DNA of 64,000 nt from Pelomonas sp963992225. Its GTDB lineage: Bacteria > Pseudomonadota > Gammaproteobacteria > Burkholderiales > Burkholderiaceae_C. The stretch lies in the NCBI GenBank assembly GCA_963992225.1, contig CAXDTK010000001.1, forward strand, positions 1-64,000, in the 5' to 3' direction. The notes under the pieces are model-generated. The model was given only the letters and a program-made list of their open reading frames with translations, ran no database searches and had not been told where the DNA came from. Positions within the stretch are counted from its first letter, which is position 1. The number at the start of each line of letters is the position of its first letter. Made by a program: the position numbers and the translations under genes. Below are positions 25,429 to 34,315 of this stretch, one piece after another.

Positions 25429-26412
25429 ATGAACGAAGAATTTACTTTCAGCCTCAAAAGCATTTGTTTCGATGAGAACTACCACCCTTCGGACAGCACA
25501 CGCATCACCACCAACTTTGCCAACCTGGCCCGGGGGACGAGTCGGCAACAGAACCTGCGCAACACGCTGAGGATGATCGACCATCGCTTTAACGACCTGG
25601 CGCATTGGGACAATCCGACGGGAGACCGCTACTCGGTCGAGCTTGAGATCGTGTCCGTCGAGATGAACATGGACGCCGAGAGCAGCCATGGTGCATTTCC
25701 ATTGATCGAGATCCTGAAGACCTACATCATCGACAAGAAGACGAACCGACGCATCGACGGCATCGTGGGAAACAATTTCTCCTCCTACGTGCGCGACTAC
25801 GACTTCAGCGTCCTGCTTCCGGGGTACAACGCCGATCGCGCGGAATTCAGTACCCCGGACGATTTTGGCGACCTGCATGGCAAGCTGTTCAAGCAATTCG
25901 CCAACTCGCGCACCTACAAGGAGCGCTTCCACAAGCCGCCCGTCATCTGCATCAGTGCCTCGACCAGCAAGACCTACCGACGGACCGGCAACCAGCACCC
26001 CATCCTGGGCGCCGAGTACCAGCAGAACGAACTGTCCTCCACCGACCAGTACTTCGCGAAGATGGGGATGCAGGTCCGCTTCTTCATGCCGCCCAATGGC
26101 GTCGCGCCGTTGGCGTTCTACTTCCACGGCGACCTGCTGAACGACTACACGAATCTGGAGCTGATCGGCACCATCAGCACGATGGAGACCTTTCAGAAGA
26201 TCTACCGCCCCGAGATCTACAACGCCAACTCCGCGGCGGGCATCTTCTACCAGCCGAGCCTGAAGAACCAGGACTACTCGCTGACGCAGATCGTCTACGA
26301 CCGGGAAGAACGCAGCCAGCTGGCAGTCAAGCAGGGGAAGTTCGCGGAAGAGCACTTCATCAAGCCGTACAAGAACGTTCTTGAACAATGGGCTGCCAGT
26401 TGCGCGCTCTGA
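25429..26412 (+). CDS. mesX: DUF1852 protein, MesX
   Basis: 327 residues (MNEEFTFSLKSICFDENYHPS...), the DUF1852 family. Comparative and genetic work in Acinetobacter identified this family as MesX, needed with MesD for a folate-independent, oxygen-requiring methionine synthase. No catalytic motif can be pointed out with confidence. It lies between the flavin reductase and mesD on one strand, the expected order for this system. Confidence 0.88.
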   Translation: MNEEFTFSLKSICFDENYHPSDSTRITTNFANLARGTSRQQNLRNTLRMIDHRFNDLAHWDNPTGDRYSVELEIVSVEMNMDAESSHGAFPLIEILKTYIIDKKTNRRIDGIVGNNFSSYVRDYDFSVLLPGYNADRAEFSTPDDFGDLHGKLFKQFANSRTYKERFHKPPVICISASTSKTYRRTGNQHPILGAEYQQNELSSTDQYFAKMGMQVRFFMPPNGVAPLAFYFHGDLLNDYTNLELIGTISTMETFQKIYRPEIYNANSAAGIFYQPSLKNQDYSLTQIVYDREERSQLAVKQGKFAEEHFIKPYKNVLEQWAASCAL

Positions 26413-26497
26413 CACCACCGCATTGCTTCGCAAATCGGGCAAAACGGTCCCCAAAGTACGCCCGCCACCCTCATCCTTGTTAGAAAGAAATCCTCAG

Positions 26498-27523
26498 ATG
26501 TTTGAAACCTCCATCGTCGGCAGCCTGCCAAAACCCGCCTGGCTGGCCGAAACCAACAAGCTCTGGCCCCAGTGGCGGGCCGAAGGCGATGCGCTTGTGC
26601 AAGCCAAGGCCGATGCGACCCTGCTGTGGATCAAGGCCCAGGAAGACGCAGGCCTGGACATCGTGTGCGACGGCGAGCAGTCGCGACAGCACTTCGTGCA
26701 CGGCTTCCTGGAGCAGATCGAGGGCATCGACTTCGAGCACAAGGTGAAGATGGGCATCCGCGACAACCGCTACGACGCGATGGTCCCGCAGGTGGTGTCG
26801 GCCCTGCGCCTGAAGGGTCGCGTGCATGCCTTCGAAGCGCAACTGGCGCGCGCGCACACGAAGAAGAAGCTGAAGTTCACCTTGCCCGGCCCGATGACCA
26901 TCGTCGACACCGTGGCGGACCGCTTCTACGGCGACAAGGTCAAGATGGCCTTCGCGTTTGCAGAACTGCTCAACCAGGAGGCGCTCGCGCTGCAGGCCGA
27001 CGGAGTGGACATCATCCAGTTCGACGAGCCCGCCTTCAATGTCTACATGCAAGATGCCGCCGACTGGGGCGTGCAGGCGGTCGAGCGCGCGGCGGAGGGC
27101 TTGACCTGTACGACGGCGGTGCACATCTGCTATGGCTACGGCATCAAGGCCAATACCGACTGGAAGAGCACCCTGGGCGACGAATGGCGCCAATATGAGG
27201 CGGTGTTCCCCGCGCTTGCCCGCAGCCGCATCGACCAGGTGAGCCTGGAATGCATCCACTCCCATGTGCCGCCCGACCTGATGAAGCTGCTGGCAGGCAA
27301 GGACGTGCTGGTAGGCGTGATCGATGTGGCCAGCGACGTGGTCGAGACACCCGAGGAAGTTGCTGACACCATCGGCCGGGCGCTGGAGTTCGTGCCGAAG
27401 GAGCGGCTGTTCCCATGCACGAATTGCGGCCTGGCGCCTATGGGGCGGGACGTGGCGTGGCGCAAGCTGAAAGCGCTGGCAGAAGGCACGAGGCTGGCAA
27501 AGGAGCGGTTCACTGGGATGTGA
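26498..27523 (+). CDS. mesD: Short MetE-like core methionine synthase MesD
   Basis: 341 residues covering only the C-terminal catalytic barrel of MetE. Zinc ligands are visible as HICYG (near 208-211) and CTNCG (near 307-310). The N-terminal folate-binding half of MetE is absent, so it cannot use polyglutamyl-methyltetrahydrofolate and matches the MesD class of core methionine synthases. It starts at the ATG at 26498. The linkage to mesX strongly supports the assignment over a generic MetE homologue. Confidence 0.88.
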   Translation: MFETSIVGSLPKPAWLAETNKLWPQWRAEGDALVQAKADATLLWIKAQEDAGLDIVCDGEQSRQHFVHGFLEQIEGIDFEHKVKMGIRDNRYDAMVPQVVSALRLKGRVHAFEAQLARAHTKKKLKFTLPGPMTIVDTVADRFYGDKVKMAFAFAELLNQEALALQADGVDIIQFDEPAFNVYMQDAADWGVQAVERAAEGLTCTTAVHICYGYGIKANTDWKSTLGDEWRQYEAVFPALARSRIDQVSLECIHSHVPPDLMKLLAGKDVLVGVIDVASDVVETPEEVADTIGRALEFVPKERLFPCTNCGLAPMGRDVAWRKLKALAEGTRLAKERFTGM

Positions 27524-27632
27524 CGCAGGCCCGGTCTCGTCACGCCCAAACTTTTGATTCCATCCGGAGTGACCGGGCAAGGCCCCTGGCTCAGGATTGC
27601 CTGGAACTCAACACCTTGTTTCTCGACCTCGT

Positions 27633-27672
27633 GCCCGATGGCCCGATGGCCCGATGGCCCGATGGCCCGATG
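27633..27672. repeat. Five tandem copies of the octamer GCCCGATG
   Basis: A perfect 8-bp unit repeated five times between mesD and the metE promoter, not in any recognised gene. The unit length is not a multiple of three and the tract could slip during replication. Confidence 0.95.
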
Positions 27673-27700
27673 GATGTGCTCCAGAACAATTGAGCAGAAT

Positions 27701-27737
27701 TCATGGATATGTGAGATAAGACCATTTTACTTCATTG
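27701..27737. promoter_or_regulatory. Putative MetR operator, copy 2, before metE
   Basis: The dyad TGAGATAA, seven bases, TTACTTCA at 27712-27734 lies 57 bp before the metE ATG. It shares 33 of 37 positions with the block at 24654-24690. Confidence 0.7.
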
Positions 27738-27791
27738 CCTGGCTTCCCTAGGATTTGCGTCATTCCACGTTTCCTGTTTTGAGAGCAGACC

Positions 27792-30083
27792 ATGACGACG
27801 ATCCATAACCTCGGTTTCCCCCGCATCGGCGCCAAGCGCGAACTGAAGTTCGCGCTGGAGTCTTACTGGAATGGCGAGTCCTCGCTCGACGAACTCAAGG
27901 CCCTGGGTGCGCAGCTACGCCAGCGCAACTGGGAGAACCAGACCGGCCTGGACCTGGTGCCTGTGGGCGATTTCGCCTTTTACGACCAGGTGCTGGATAT
28001 GAGCTTCACACTGGGCAACCTGCCCGAGCGGGTGCAGGGCTTCCACGGCGATCCGCTGGACAACTACTTCCGCGTGGCGCGCGGCCGCTCGGCTAAGGGT
28101 ATCGACGACCATGCGGCATGCTGCGGCAGCGTGGCCGCTGGCGAGATGACCAAGTGGTTTGACACCAACTACCACTACATCGTCCCCGAGTTCACCGCCG
28201 CCACAGCGTTCATGCTCGACGCTTCGCGCCTGCTGGAGCAGTTAGCCGAAACCAGGGCGCAGGGGTTGAAGGCAAAGCCGGTGATCATTGGACCAGTGAC
28301 CTATCTGGCGATCGGCAAGGCTAAGGACGACTCGAACAAGCTGGCCCTGCTGGAGCGCCTGCTCCCCGTGTACGCCGAGCTGCTGGACACGCTGGCGGCG
28401 CAGGGCGTCGAATGGGTGCAGGTCGACGAACCCATCCTTGTGACGGAACTCGATGCCGACTGGCAGCACGCCCTCAACACGGCTTACCACCAGCTCAAGG
28501 ACGCCAAGGTCAAGCTGCTCCTGGCGACCTATTTCGGTCAGCTACAGGAAAACGCCTACCTCGCGGCCGGCCTGCCGGTAGCTGGACTGCACATTGATGC
28601 CATCAACGACCGTGAGGGCGTGCAGACCCTGATCAACCTTCTGCCGGCTCACAAGGTGCTGTCGCTGGGCGTCATCAATGGTCGCAATATCTGGAAGACC
28701 GACTTGGCGGCCGTGCTCGACTGGATCGAGCCGCTGGTCGAGCGGCTGGGTGAGCGCTTGTGGATCGCGCCGTCGTGCTCGCTGCTGCATGTGCCAGTGG
28801 ACCTCGCGAGCGAGCAGAAGCTGGACGCCGAGGTCAAGTCCTGGCTGGCCTTCGCGCTGCAGAAGCTCGAAGAACTGCGCGTGCTCGGCAAGGCCCTGCG
28901 CGAAGGCCGAGCTGCGGTCCAGGACGCGCTGGCAGCCAACCAGGCTGCGCTGGCTGCCCGCCGCGCCTCGCCGCGCGTGAACAACCCGGCGGTGGAGGCC
29001 GCGGTAGCCCGCGTCAACGTCGACATGGGCCAGCGCAAAAGCGCCTACGCCAATCGTGCGGCCAAGCAGGCGGGATTCCTCAAGCTGCCGGCGTACCCGA
29101 CAACCACTATCGGCTCCTTCCCGCAGACCGCCGAAATCCGCCACGCGCGCAGCGAATTTAAGGCCGGCTGCCTGGACTACCTGGGCTACCAGGCCGCGAT
29201 GCGGGCCGAGATCGAGCGCAGCGTGCGCGAGCAGGAAAAGCTGGAACTGGACGTGCTGGTGCACGGCGAGGCCGAGCGTAACGACATGGTCGAATACTTC
29301 GGGGAGCAACTCGACGGCTACGCCTTCAGCCAGTTCGGTTGGGTGCAGTCCTACGGCTCGCGCTGCGTCAAGCCGCCGATCCTGTTCGGCGACATCAGCC
29401 GCCCGAAGGCGATGACGGTGGAGTGGATCACCTATGCCCAGTCGCTCACCAAGAAGCCCATGAAGGGCATGCTGACCGGCCCGGTGACGATACTGAACTG
29501 GTCCTTCGTGCGCGACGACCAGCCTCGCTCGGCGTCGTGCAAGCAACTCGCGCTGGCCATCCGCCAGGAGGTACTGGACCTTGAGCAGGCCGGTGTTCGC
29601 GTGATCCAGATCGACGAGGCCGCGCTGCGCGAGGGCCTGCCGCTGCGCAAGTCGCAATGGCAGGAGTACCTGGACTGGGCCGTCGAATCCTTCCGCATCA
29701 CTGCCAACGGCGTGGGTGACGAGACCCAGATCCACACCCACATGTGCTACTCGGAGTTCAACGACATCATCGCGTCCATCGCCGACATGGACGCCGACGT
29801 CATCACGATTGAGACCTCGCGCTCGGACATGGAGTTGCTGGATGCTTTCGACAGCTTCAAGTACCCCAACGAGATCGGTCCAGGCGTCTATGACATCCAC
29901 TCGCCCAATATTCCAACGCAGGAGCATATCGTCCAGCTCATGAAGAAAGCTGCGGAGCGCATTCCCGCTGAGCGGCTGTGGGTCAACCCGGACTGCGGCC
30001 TGAAGACTCGCCAGTGGGCCGAGGTGATTCCGGCGTTGACCAACATGGTCGCGGCTGCGAAGACGCTGCGTCAGTCCGTCTAA
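27792..30083 (+). CDS. metE: Cobalamin-independent methionine synthase MetE
   Basis: 763 residues, the full two-barrel length. The N-terminal half has GFPRIGAKRELKFALESYW for folate binding. The C-terminal barrel has zinc ligands in HTHMCYSEFND and NPDCGLKTRQW. It transfers the methyl group from 5-methyltetrahydrofolate to homocysteine. It follows mesD by 268 bp but has its own copy of the putative MetR operator. The ICE therefore carries two chemically distinct methionine synthases. Confidence 0.98.
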   Translation: MTTIHNLGFPRIGAKRELKFALESYWNGESSLDELKALGAQLRQRNWENQTGLDLVPVGDFAFYDQVLDMSFTLGNLPERVQGFHGDPLDNYFRVARGRSAKGIDDHAACCGSVAAGEMTKWFDTNYHYIVPEFTAATAFMLDASRLLEQLAETRAQGLKAKPVIIGPVTYLAIGKAKDDSNKLALLERLLPVYAELLDTLAAQGVEWVQVDEPILVTELDADWQHALNTAYHQLKDAKVKLLLATYFGQLQENAYLAAGLPVAGLHIDAINDREGVQTLINLLPAHKVLSLGVINGRNIWKTDLAAVLDWIEPLVERLGERLWIAPSCSLLHVPVDLASEQKLDAEVKSWLAFALQKLEELRVLGKALREGRAAVQDALAANQAALAARRASPRVNNPAVEAAVARVNVDMGQRKSAYANRAAKQAGFLKLPAYPTTTIGSFPQTAEIRHARSEFKAGCLDYLGYQAAMRAEIERSVREQEKLELDVLVHGEAERNDMVEYFGEQLDGYAFSQFGWVQSYGSRCVKPPILFGDISRPKAMTVEWITYAQSLTKKPMKGMLTGPVTILNWSFVRDDQPRSASCKQLALAIRQEVLDLEQAGVRVIQIDEAALREGLPLRKSQWQEYLDWAVESFRITANGVGDETQIHTHMCYSEFNDIIASIADMDADVITIETSRSDMELLDAFDSFKYPNEIGPGVYDIHSPNIPTQEHIVQLMKKAAERIPAERLWVNPDCGLKTRQWAEVIPALTNMVAAAKTLRQSV

Positions 30084-30093
30084 ACCTCACGCG

Positions 30094-30222
30094 GAGCCCA
30101 TCTTCCCCGGTATCCAGGGCGGACCGCCGATGCACGTCATCGCTGGCAAGGCCGTAGCCTTCAAGGAGGCATTAGCGCCCGAGTTCAATATCTACCAGGA
30201 ACAGGTTATCAAGAACGCCAAG
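30094..30222 (+). pseudogene. glyA: glyA fragment (left part), cut by an IS
   Basis: About 43 codons encode GlyA-type sequence (FPGIQGGPPMHVIAGKAV, then a segment ending VIKNAK), the middle of serine hydroxymethyltransferase. The N-terminal ~230 residues are absent, and the fragment starts 10 bp after the metE stop, so a deletion came before or with the insertion. The frame breaks at 30222 where the IS begins and resumes at 31733. Confidence 0.9.
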
Positions 30223-31738
30223 GTACTGATATGGTCGCTTTCGTCAATGCTGGCTGTTTGATCCTTTGGACAAGCGGCTTGGGGTGATGCGGCACGAGTC
30301 GGTTGCAGCGACGATGGATCAGTCTGATATCCGCGGGTTGGTTACCGCCCAGCATCGATCCGTCATGGAAGCTACCTCCGTCTAGCAGCGCAGGTTGCCC
30401 GAAGGCCTTTCTGTGGATAGTGCCGGCGAGGGTTCTTCCCGTCGTGATGCGTGCCGCATCACCGCAGGCCGCTTGCTACAGGGACGCCGCTCAATGCGGC
30501 GGGGTTGTGGGCAACGATGCCTGTTGGGCGATGGCCCAAACGAAGCCGGCCAGCTCGCGTGCCACCGCGACACAGACCTTGTTGGTCTGCACGCCCCGCG
30601 AAGACAGACGTGCGAACCGTCCGCATAGACGCAGTTGAGCCTTCCAGGCGTGTCGACACACCGCCTCGGGCAGGGCATTGCTGCGTTCGCGCAGCGCTTG
30701 GCTCAGGCGCGCTGGGAACCGGTAGTTCCAAGCCGCCTCGGTCAGCAGCCGCCTGGCGTGAGCGTTGCCGGTCTTGGTGATCGAGCCGCGACGAATGCTG
30801 TTGCCGCTGGAGTGCTCTGATGGCACGAGCCCGAGGTATCCCATGAACTGGCGTGCCGTGCCGAAGCGGCGGAAATCCCCGATCTCGGCCACCAGGCCGA
30901 TGGCGCTGACCGTGTCGATGCCACGCAGGGCACGCAGCGCCGCCACGACCGGCTCCAGCCGCCAGCCTGCAGCCGCCTCGGTCAGCGCAGTGGTCAACCG
31001 CTGCACGCGTTGTTCAGCCGACTGCTGCGCCAACTGATACTCCCCCAGGGCAATGCGGTCACCTTGGTGGTCGAAGCGTTGATCGCTGATCCAGCGCTCG
31101 TGGCTCTTGGTCCACGAGGTCTTGCCCGGATAGCGCCGGCCATGACGTAGCAAGAAGGCCTTGAGCTGCTGACGCGCCTTCAGCCGCATGCCCACTGCAT
31201 CCTCGCGGGCACGCCACAGGTTGCGCATGGCCTCATGCGCTTCGTCGGGCACCCAGATCGGCTTGAGTTCGCCTGAGCGCGACAACTCCGCCAGCCGCAG
31301 GCAGTCGCGCCGGTCGGTCTTGATGCGCTCGCCGGCTCGCCGTGGGATCAGGGTGGGCGCGATGATCTCGCAGTGGTAGCCGCGCCGGCTCAGCTCGCGG
31401 TACAGCCCGTAGCCCGTCGGGCCGGCTTCGTACACCACACTCACCGCAGCAGGATCTCCTGCCTTGCCCAGTACCTTCAGCAGTGCCCGCACATCCGGCC
31501 CCAGCGTGCCGGCAAAGCGAGCCGGTTCACGTCCGGCTTCGCAAGCCGCCACCGCAATCGTGTCCTTGTGGGCGTCCAGACCGACGAAGAACTTGATACG
31601 CTCGTCCATGGCTCGTCTCCTTAACGCTGCGGCTGGCCCGCCCTGCCGCATGTGGCTCGGCACACCTCGGTGCGCAACCCACGATACTGGAGACGAGCCT
31701 TCGCCGCAGCCGGCGAGCGACCATGATGTCTAGCCAAG
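30223..31738 (-). mobile_element. IS110-family element, IS1111 group, inserted in glyA
   Basis: About 1.5 kb bounded by the sequence GCCAAG at 30217-30222 and 31733-31738, where the glyA frame leaves and resumes. There are no terminal inverted repeats. A 9-bp subterminal inverted repeat is present (ATGGTCGCT at 30231, AGCGACCAT at 31716), as is usual for the IS1111 group. The long non-coding part (30240-30490) is downstream of the transposase, where IS1111 elements encode their guide (seek/bridge) RNA. Confidence 0.85.
30491..31609 (-). CDS. IS110/IS1111-type DEDD transposase
   Basis: 372 residues. The N-terminal DEDD (RuvC-like) domain begins FFVGLDAHKDTIAVA, with later acidic residues in VYEAGPTGYGLYREL and KTDRRDCLRLAEL. 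The C-terminal Tnp_20 domain has GIDTVSAIGLVAEIGDF and the catalytic Ser region EHSSGNSIRRGSITKTGN. It is intact. The start was placed at the ATG giving MDERIKFFVG, because the 18 codons upstream lie in the element end. Confidence 0.95.
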   Translation of the reverse strand: MDERIKFFVGLDAHKDTIAVAACEAGREPARFAGTLGPDVRALLKVLGKAGDPAAVSVVYEAGPTGYGLYRELSRRGYHCEIIAPTLIPRRAGERIKTDRRDCLRLAELSRSGELKPIWVPDEAHEAMRNLWRAREDAVGMRLKARQQLKAFLLRHGRRYPGKTSWTKSHERWISDQRFDHQGDRIALGEYQLAQQSAEQRVQRLTTALTEAAAGWRLEPVVAALRALRGIDTVSAIGLVAEIGDFRRFGTARQFMGYLGLVPSEHSSGNSIRRGSITKTGNAHARRLLTEAAWNYRFPARLSQALRERSNALPEAVCRHAWKAQLRLCGRFARLSSRGVQTNKVCVAVARELAGFVWAIAQQASLPTTPPH

Positions 31739-32089
31739 ACGCTGATCGCGCGCGGTTTGCGCATCATCTCCGGCCGCACGGAAAGCCACGTCATGCTGGA
31801 CTTGCGTGCCAAGAAGATTGCCGGCATGGAGGCAGAGAAGGCATTCGGCGAGGCGCGCATCACGGGCAACAAGAATGCGATCCCGAGCGACCCAGAGAAG
31901 CCGTTCGTGACCTCGGGCATCCGCTTGGGCACGCCCGCCATGACGACACGCGGTTTCTGCGAGGATGAGGCACGCTTGGTAGGCAACCTCGTGGCCGACG
32001 TACTGGATGCACCGCATAATGCTGACAGAATCCAGCGCGTGCGGGAACAAGTTGCTGCGCTGACGAGGCGCTTCCCTGTCTATAAATGA
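31733..32089 (+). pseudogene. glyA: glyA C-terminal fragment
   Basis: 118 codons of intact GlyA C-terminus (RIISGRTESHVMLDLRAK, KPFVTSGIRLGTPAMTTRGF, ending RRFPVYK). Together with 30094-30222 it rebuilds a continuous stretch across the IS. Without the PLP-lysine half it cannot be active. Its link to metE suggests an ancestral metE-glyA one-carbon unit. Confidence 0.93.
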
Positions 32090-32093
32090 GTCG

Positions 32094-32702
32094 ATGCTTG
32101 CCGGTCGCGCCAGCCAACATGATGCAGCCAAGTATGCGGGGCGCGTAGCCGCGGTGGACTGGAGCGCGGCCTTTCGCGCCGAGGTGGCACATGCGCTCGG
32201 ATCAGGCCAGCCGAACCAGATCGAGCGGATCTACCGGGATGCTCTGCGCAAGAGGTATGCGAACGCAGCCCAGTTGCAACTAGGTATCCTGATCGTCTGC
32301 GCGCAACTGGGCAGCAAGCGGGCAGCGCGTCCGTGGATGGAGCGGCTCGCGCAGCGGCCAGAAGCGCTTCGGCCGGATGAGTTGGCGCACGCGATCACGA
32401 TGGCAGTGGAGATGCGGCAAGCAGAATCCACTCTCCTGCTGTGCAGGTGGCTCGCAGCCACCGACCCCGGCGCCAGCGCCCTACACCGCCTCGACGCATC
32501 GCACCGGGTCATGGCGCTTGCCAAGCGCATGCGCCTGCCCCATGGGCGCAACGGTGCGTGGACTATGCACCTCCGATTGCTGGCGGTGGTGTGCGAGATG
32601 CTGGAGCCCGCGCTGCCGCGCCTGCCTGACGCTTGTCGATGCCAAGCCTGCCGGCTGCTTGATGGTGTGCGGCTGTTGCAGCCAGCATCGTCGCGTCACT
32701 GA
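32094..32702 (+). CDS. Hypothetical protein, helical
   Basis: 202 residues, Ala/Leu/Arg-rich, with repeated helix-like segments (ERIYRDALRKRYANAAQLQLGILIVCAQLG) that look TPR- or HEAT-like. A late CRCQACRLL cysteine pair is also visible. I do not recognise a family. It follows the glyA stop by 4 bp and converges with the HD hydrolase, overlapping its end by 7 bp. It may be real cargo or a leftover of an upstream unit. Confidence 0.5.
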   Translation: MLAGRASQHDAAKYAGRVAAVDWSAAFRAEVAHALGSGQPNQIERIYRDALRKRYANAAQLQLGILIVCAQLGSKRAARPWMERLAQRPEALRPDELAHAITMAVEMRQAESTLLLCRWLAATDPGASALHRLDASHRVMALAKRMRLPHGRNGAWTMHLRLLAVVCEMLEPALPRLPDACRCQACRLLDGVRLLQPASSRH

Positions 32703-33352
32703 GGATCGGAGGCTTGCGGGGTGCTGCGACGGGCACACGCGTCTTGCAGCACATCATGGAACCGTTGCGCCGCCACGTCGAGACGCCACGGCGCCCATGG
32801 CACACCGCCATACCGGGCGGCCAGCGGATCAGCGTCGATGATGGGCGCTTCGATTCGCAGGATGTCGCGAACCTCCCCGTGAGTCCAGCCCACGCAATGC
32901 ACCGCTTCGCTGGCCGCCGCCGCCAGATCGGCCTGCTTGTGCAGCCGGTAGCGTTCGGGTGTCCAGGGCGGCAGTTCGTAGCGCTGTGCAACGACCTGCA
33001 TAAGGCGGTTGGCAACCGCGCGGAAGGGCTCACCCAGAACTGCCTTGAGCGGCGATATGCAGTCGAACCCCAGAAACCCCTCTTCCGCGTCGTGCAGCAC
33101 TTCCAACAGTTCTTCCTCGGGGCTCAGCGGGCCTGATGCGGCCATGCGCCGCAGTTCCAACACCAGCAGCGAATGCTGCGCGACTGACAGGGGCAGCGGC
33201 CAGGCGGATTCGCCGCCCCAGCGCGCCGTGCGCGACAGGCGCACCGCCAAGTCCATGTCGGTCCATGTGTCAGGACTCGGATTGATCAGATCGAGGTGTG
33301 CACCGGAGGGCAGACGCATCCAGGCGCGTGAAAGCGAGGTGCTGGAAGTCAT
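32696..33352 (-). CDS. HD-domain phosphohydrolase (YfdR/YfbR-like)
   Basis: 218 residues. The HD pair sits in VLHDAEEGFLGFD, with VAQHSLLVLEL upstream supplying the first metal-binding His. Such proteins hydrolyse nucleotides (5'-nucleotidase YfbR type) and are common on prophages and ICEs. Nucleotide cleansing or phage-nucleotide processing is inferred; the substrate is not determinable. It is transcribed in the same direction as the valine operon, 37 bp beyond mmsB. Confidence 0.8.
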   Translation of the reverse strand: MTSSTSLSRAWMRLPSGAHLDLINPSPDTWTDMDLAVRLSRTARWGGESAWPLPLSVAQHSLLVLELRRMAASGPLSPEEELLEVLHDAEEGFLGFDCISPLKAVLGEPFRAVANRLMQVVAQRYELPPWTPERYRLHKQADLAAAASEAVHCVGWTHGEVRDILRIEAPIIDADPLAARYGGVPWAPWRLDVAAQRFHDVLQDACARRSTPQASDPQ

Positions 33353-33389
33353 CTATTCATTGTGACGGCCCCTGCCGTGGCGAAGCAGA

Positions 33390-34289
33390 TTAGACCTTCT
33401 CGCTGACAAGTTTGACCACGCTGGAGAAGTCCAGGCTGCCGCGGCCAGCCTGTTTGTTCAGTGCGTAGAGGTTGCGTGCCAGCTCGCCCAGCGGGATCGT
33501 CGCACCGACGCCCATCGCCGCCTCGACCGCCAAGCCCAGGTCTTTCAGCATCAGGTCGTTGCCGAAGCCGCCCGTGTAGCCGCGCGACGCTGGCGCGTTC
33601 TCCAGCACGCCGGGCCAGGGGTTGCAGACCTCGGTGGCCCAACTGCGGCCGGTGCTGACGGCCATCATCTGCGACAGCACTTTGGCGTCCAGTCCATGCG
33701 CGACACCCAGCGCGAGCGCCTCGCCAGTGACGGCCATGATGACGCCCAGCGCCATGTTGTTGCACAGCTTGGCGACTTGGCCGGCGCTGTTGCTGCCCAT
33801 ATGGAAGATGTTCTTGCCCATGGCCAGGAGAACTGGCCGCGCGCGCTCCAGAACCTGGGCTTCTCCGCCGACGATGAAGGTCAGCGTGCCAGCGGCGGCT
33901 CCGGCCGTACCACCGGAGACTGGGGCGTCCAGCATCGCCACGCCGCGCGCGGCAGCGGCCTGCGACACCTTGAACGCCGACGCTGGTGCAATGGTGCTGC
34001 AGTCAATAACCAGCGTGCCGTGGGACAGTATGGTGAGCAGGCCATCGTCGCCCAAGTACAGCGACTCCACATGTCTGCTGGCCGGCAGCATAGAGATGAC
34101 GATCTCGGCTGCGTCCACGGCCGCGGCGGCCGATGCGGCGATGGTGACGCCCGGCTGCCCTGCGGCCTTCGCGCAGGCCTCAGAGCTGAGGTCGAAGGCA
34201 TGGATCGCGTAGCCGGCCTTGGCGAGGTTCACGGCCATCGGGCCGCCCATGTTGCCCAGGCCCAAAAAGGCGATGTGAGGTGTCGTCAT
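33390..34289 (-). CDS. mmsB: 3-hydroxyisobutyrate dehydrogenase
   Basis: 299 residues. The N-terminal Rossmann motif is IAFLGLGNMGGPMAVNLAKAG, the family substrate motif is DAPVSGGTAGAAAGTLTF, and the catalytic Lys is in GQVAKLCNNMALG. It oxidises 3-hydroxyisobutyrate to methylmalonate semialdehyde with NAD+. It is the distal gene of the isobutyryl-CoA operon. Confidence 0.95.
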   Translation of the reverse strand: MTTPHIAFLGLGNMGGPMAVNLAKAGYAIHAFDLSSEACAKAAGQPGVTIAASAAAAVDAAEIVISMLPASRHVESLYLGDDGLLTILSHGTLVIDCSTIAPASAFKVSQAAAARGVAMLDAPVSGGTAGAAAGTLTFIVGGEAQVLERARPVLLAMGKNIFHMGSNSAGQVAKLCNNMALGVIMAVTGEALALGVAHGLDAKVLSQMMAVSTGRSWATEVCNPWPGVLENAPASRGYTGGFGNDLMLKDLGLAVEAAMGVGATIPLGELARNLYALNKQAGRGSLDFSSVVKLVSEKV

Positions 34290-34315
34290 GGTCTTGTCTC
34301 CGTATGTGGTGTCGT

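Noticed and set aside
30223..30490. Protein-coding frames between glyA fragment and transposase
   Set aside because: Short frames on both strands lack ribosome sites and fall in the IS non-coding end, where a guide RNA is expected.
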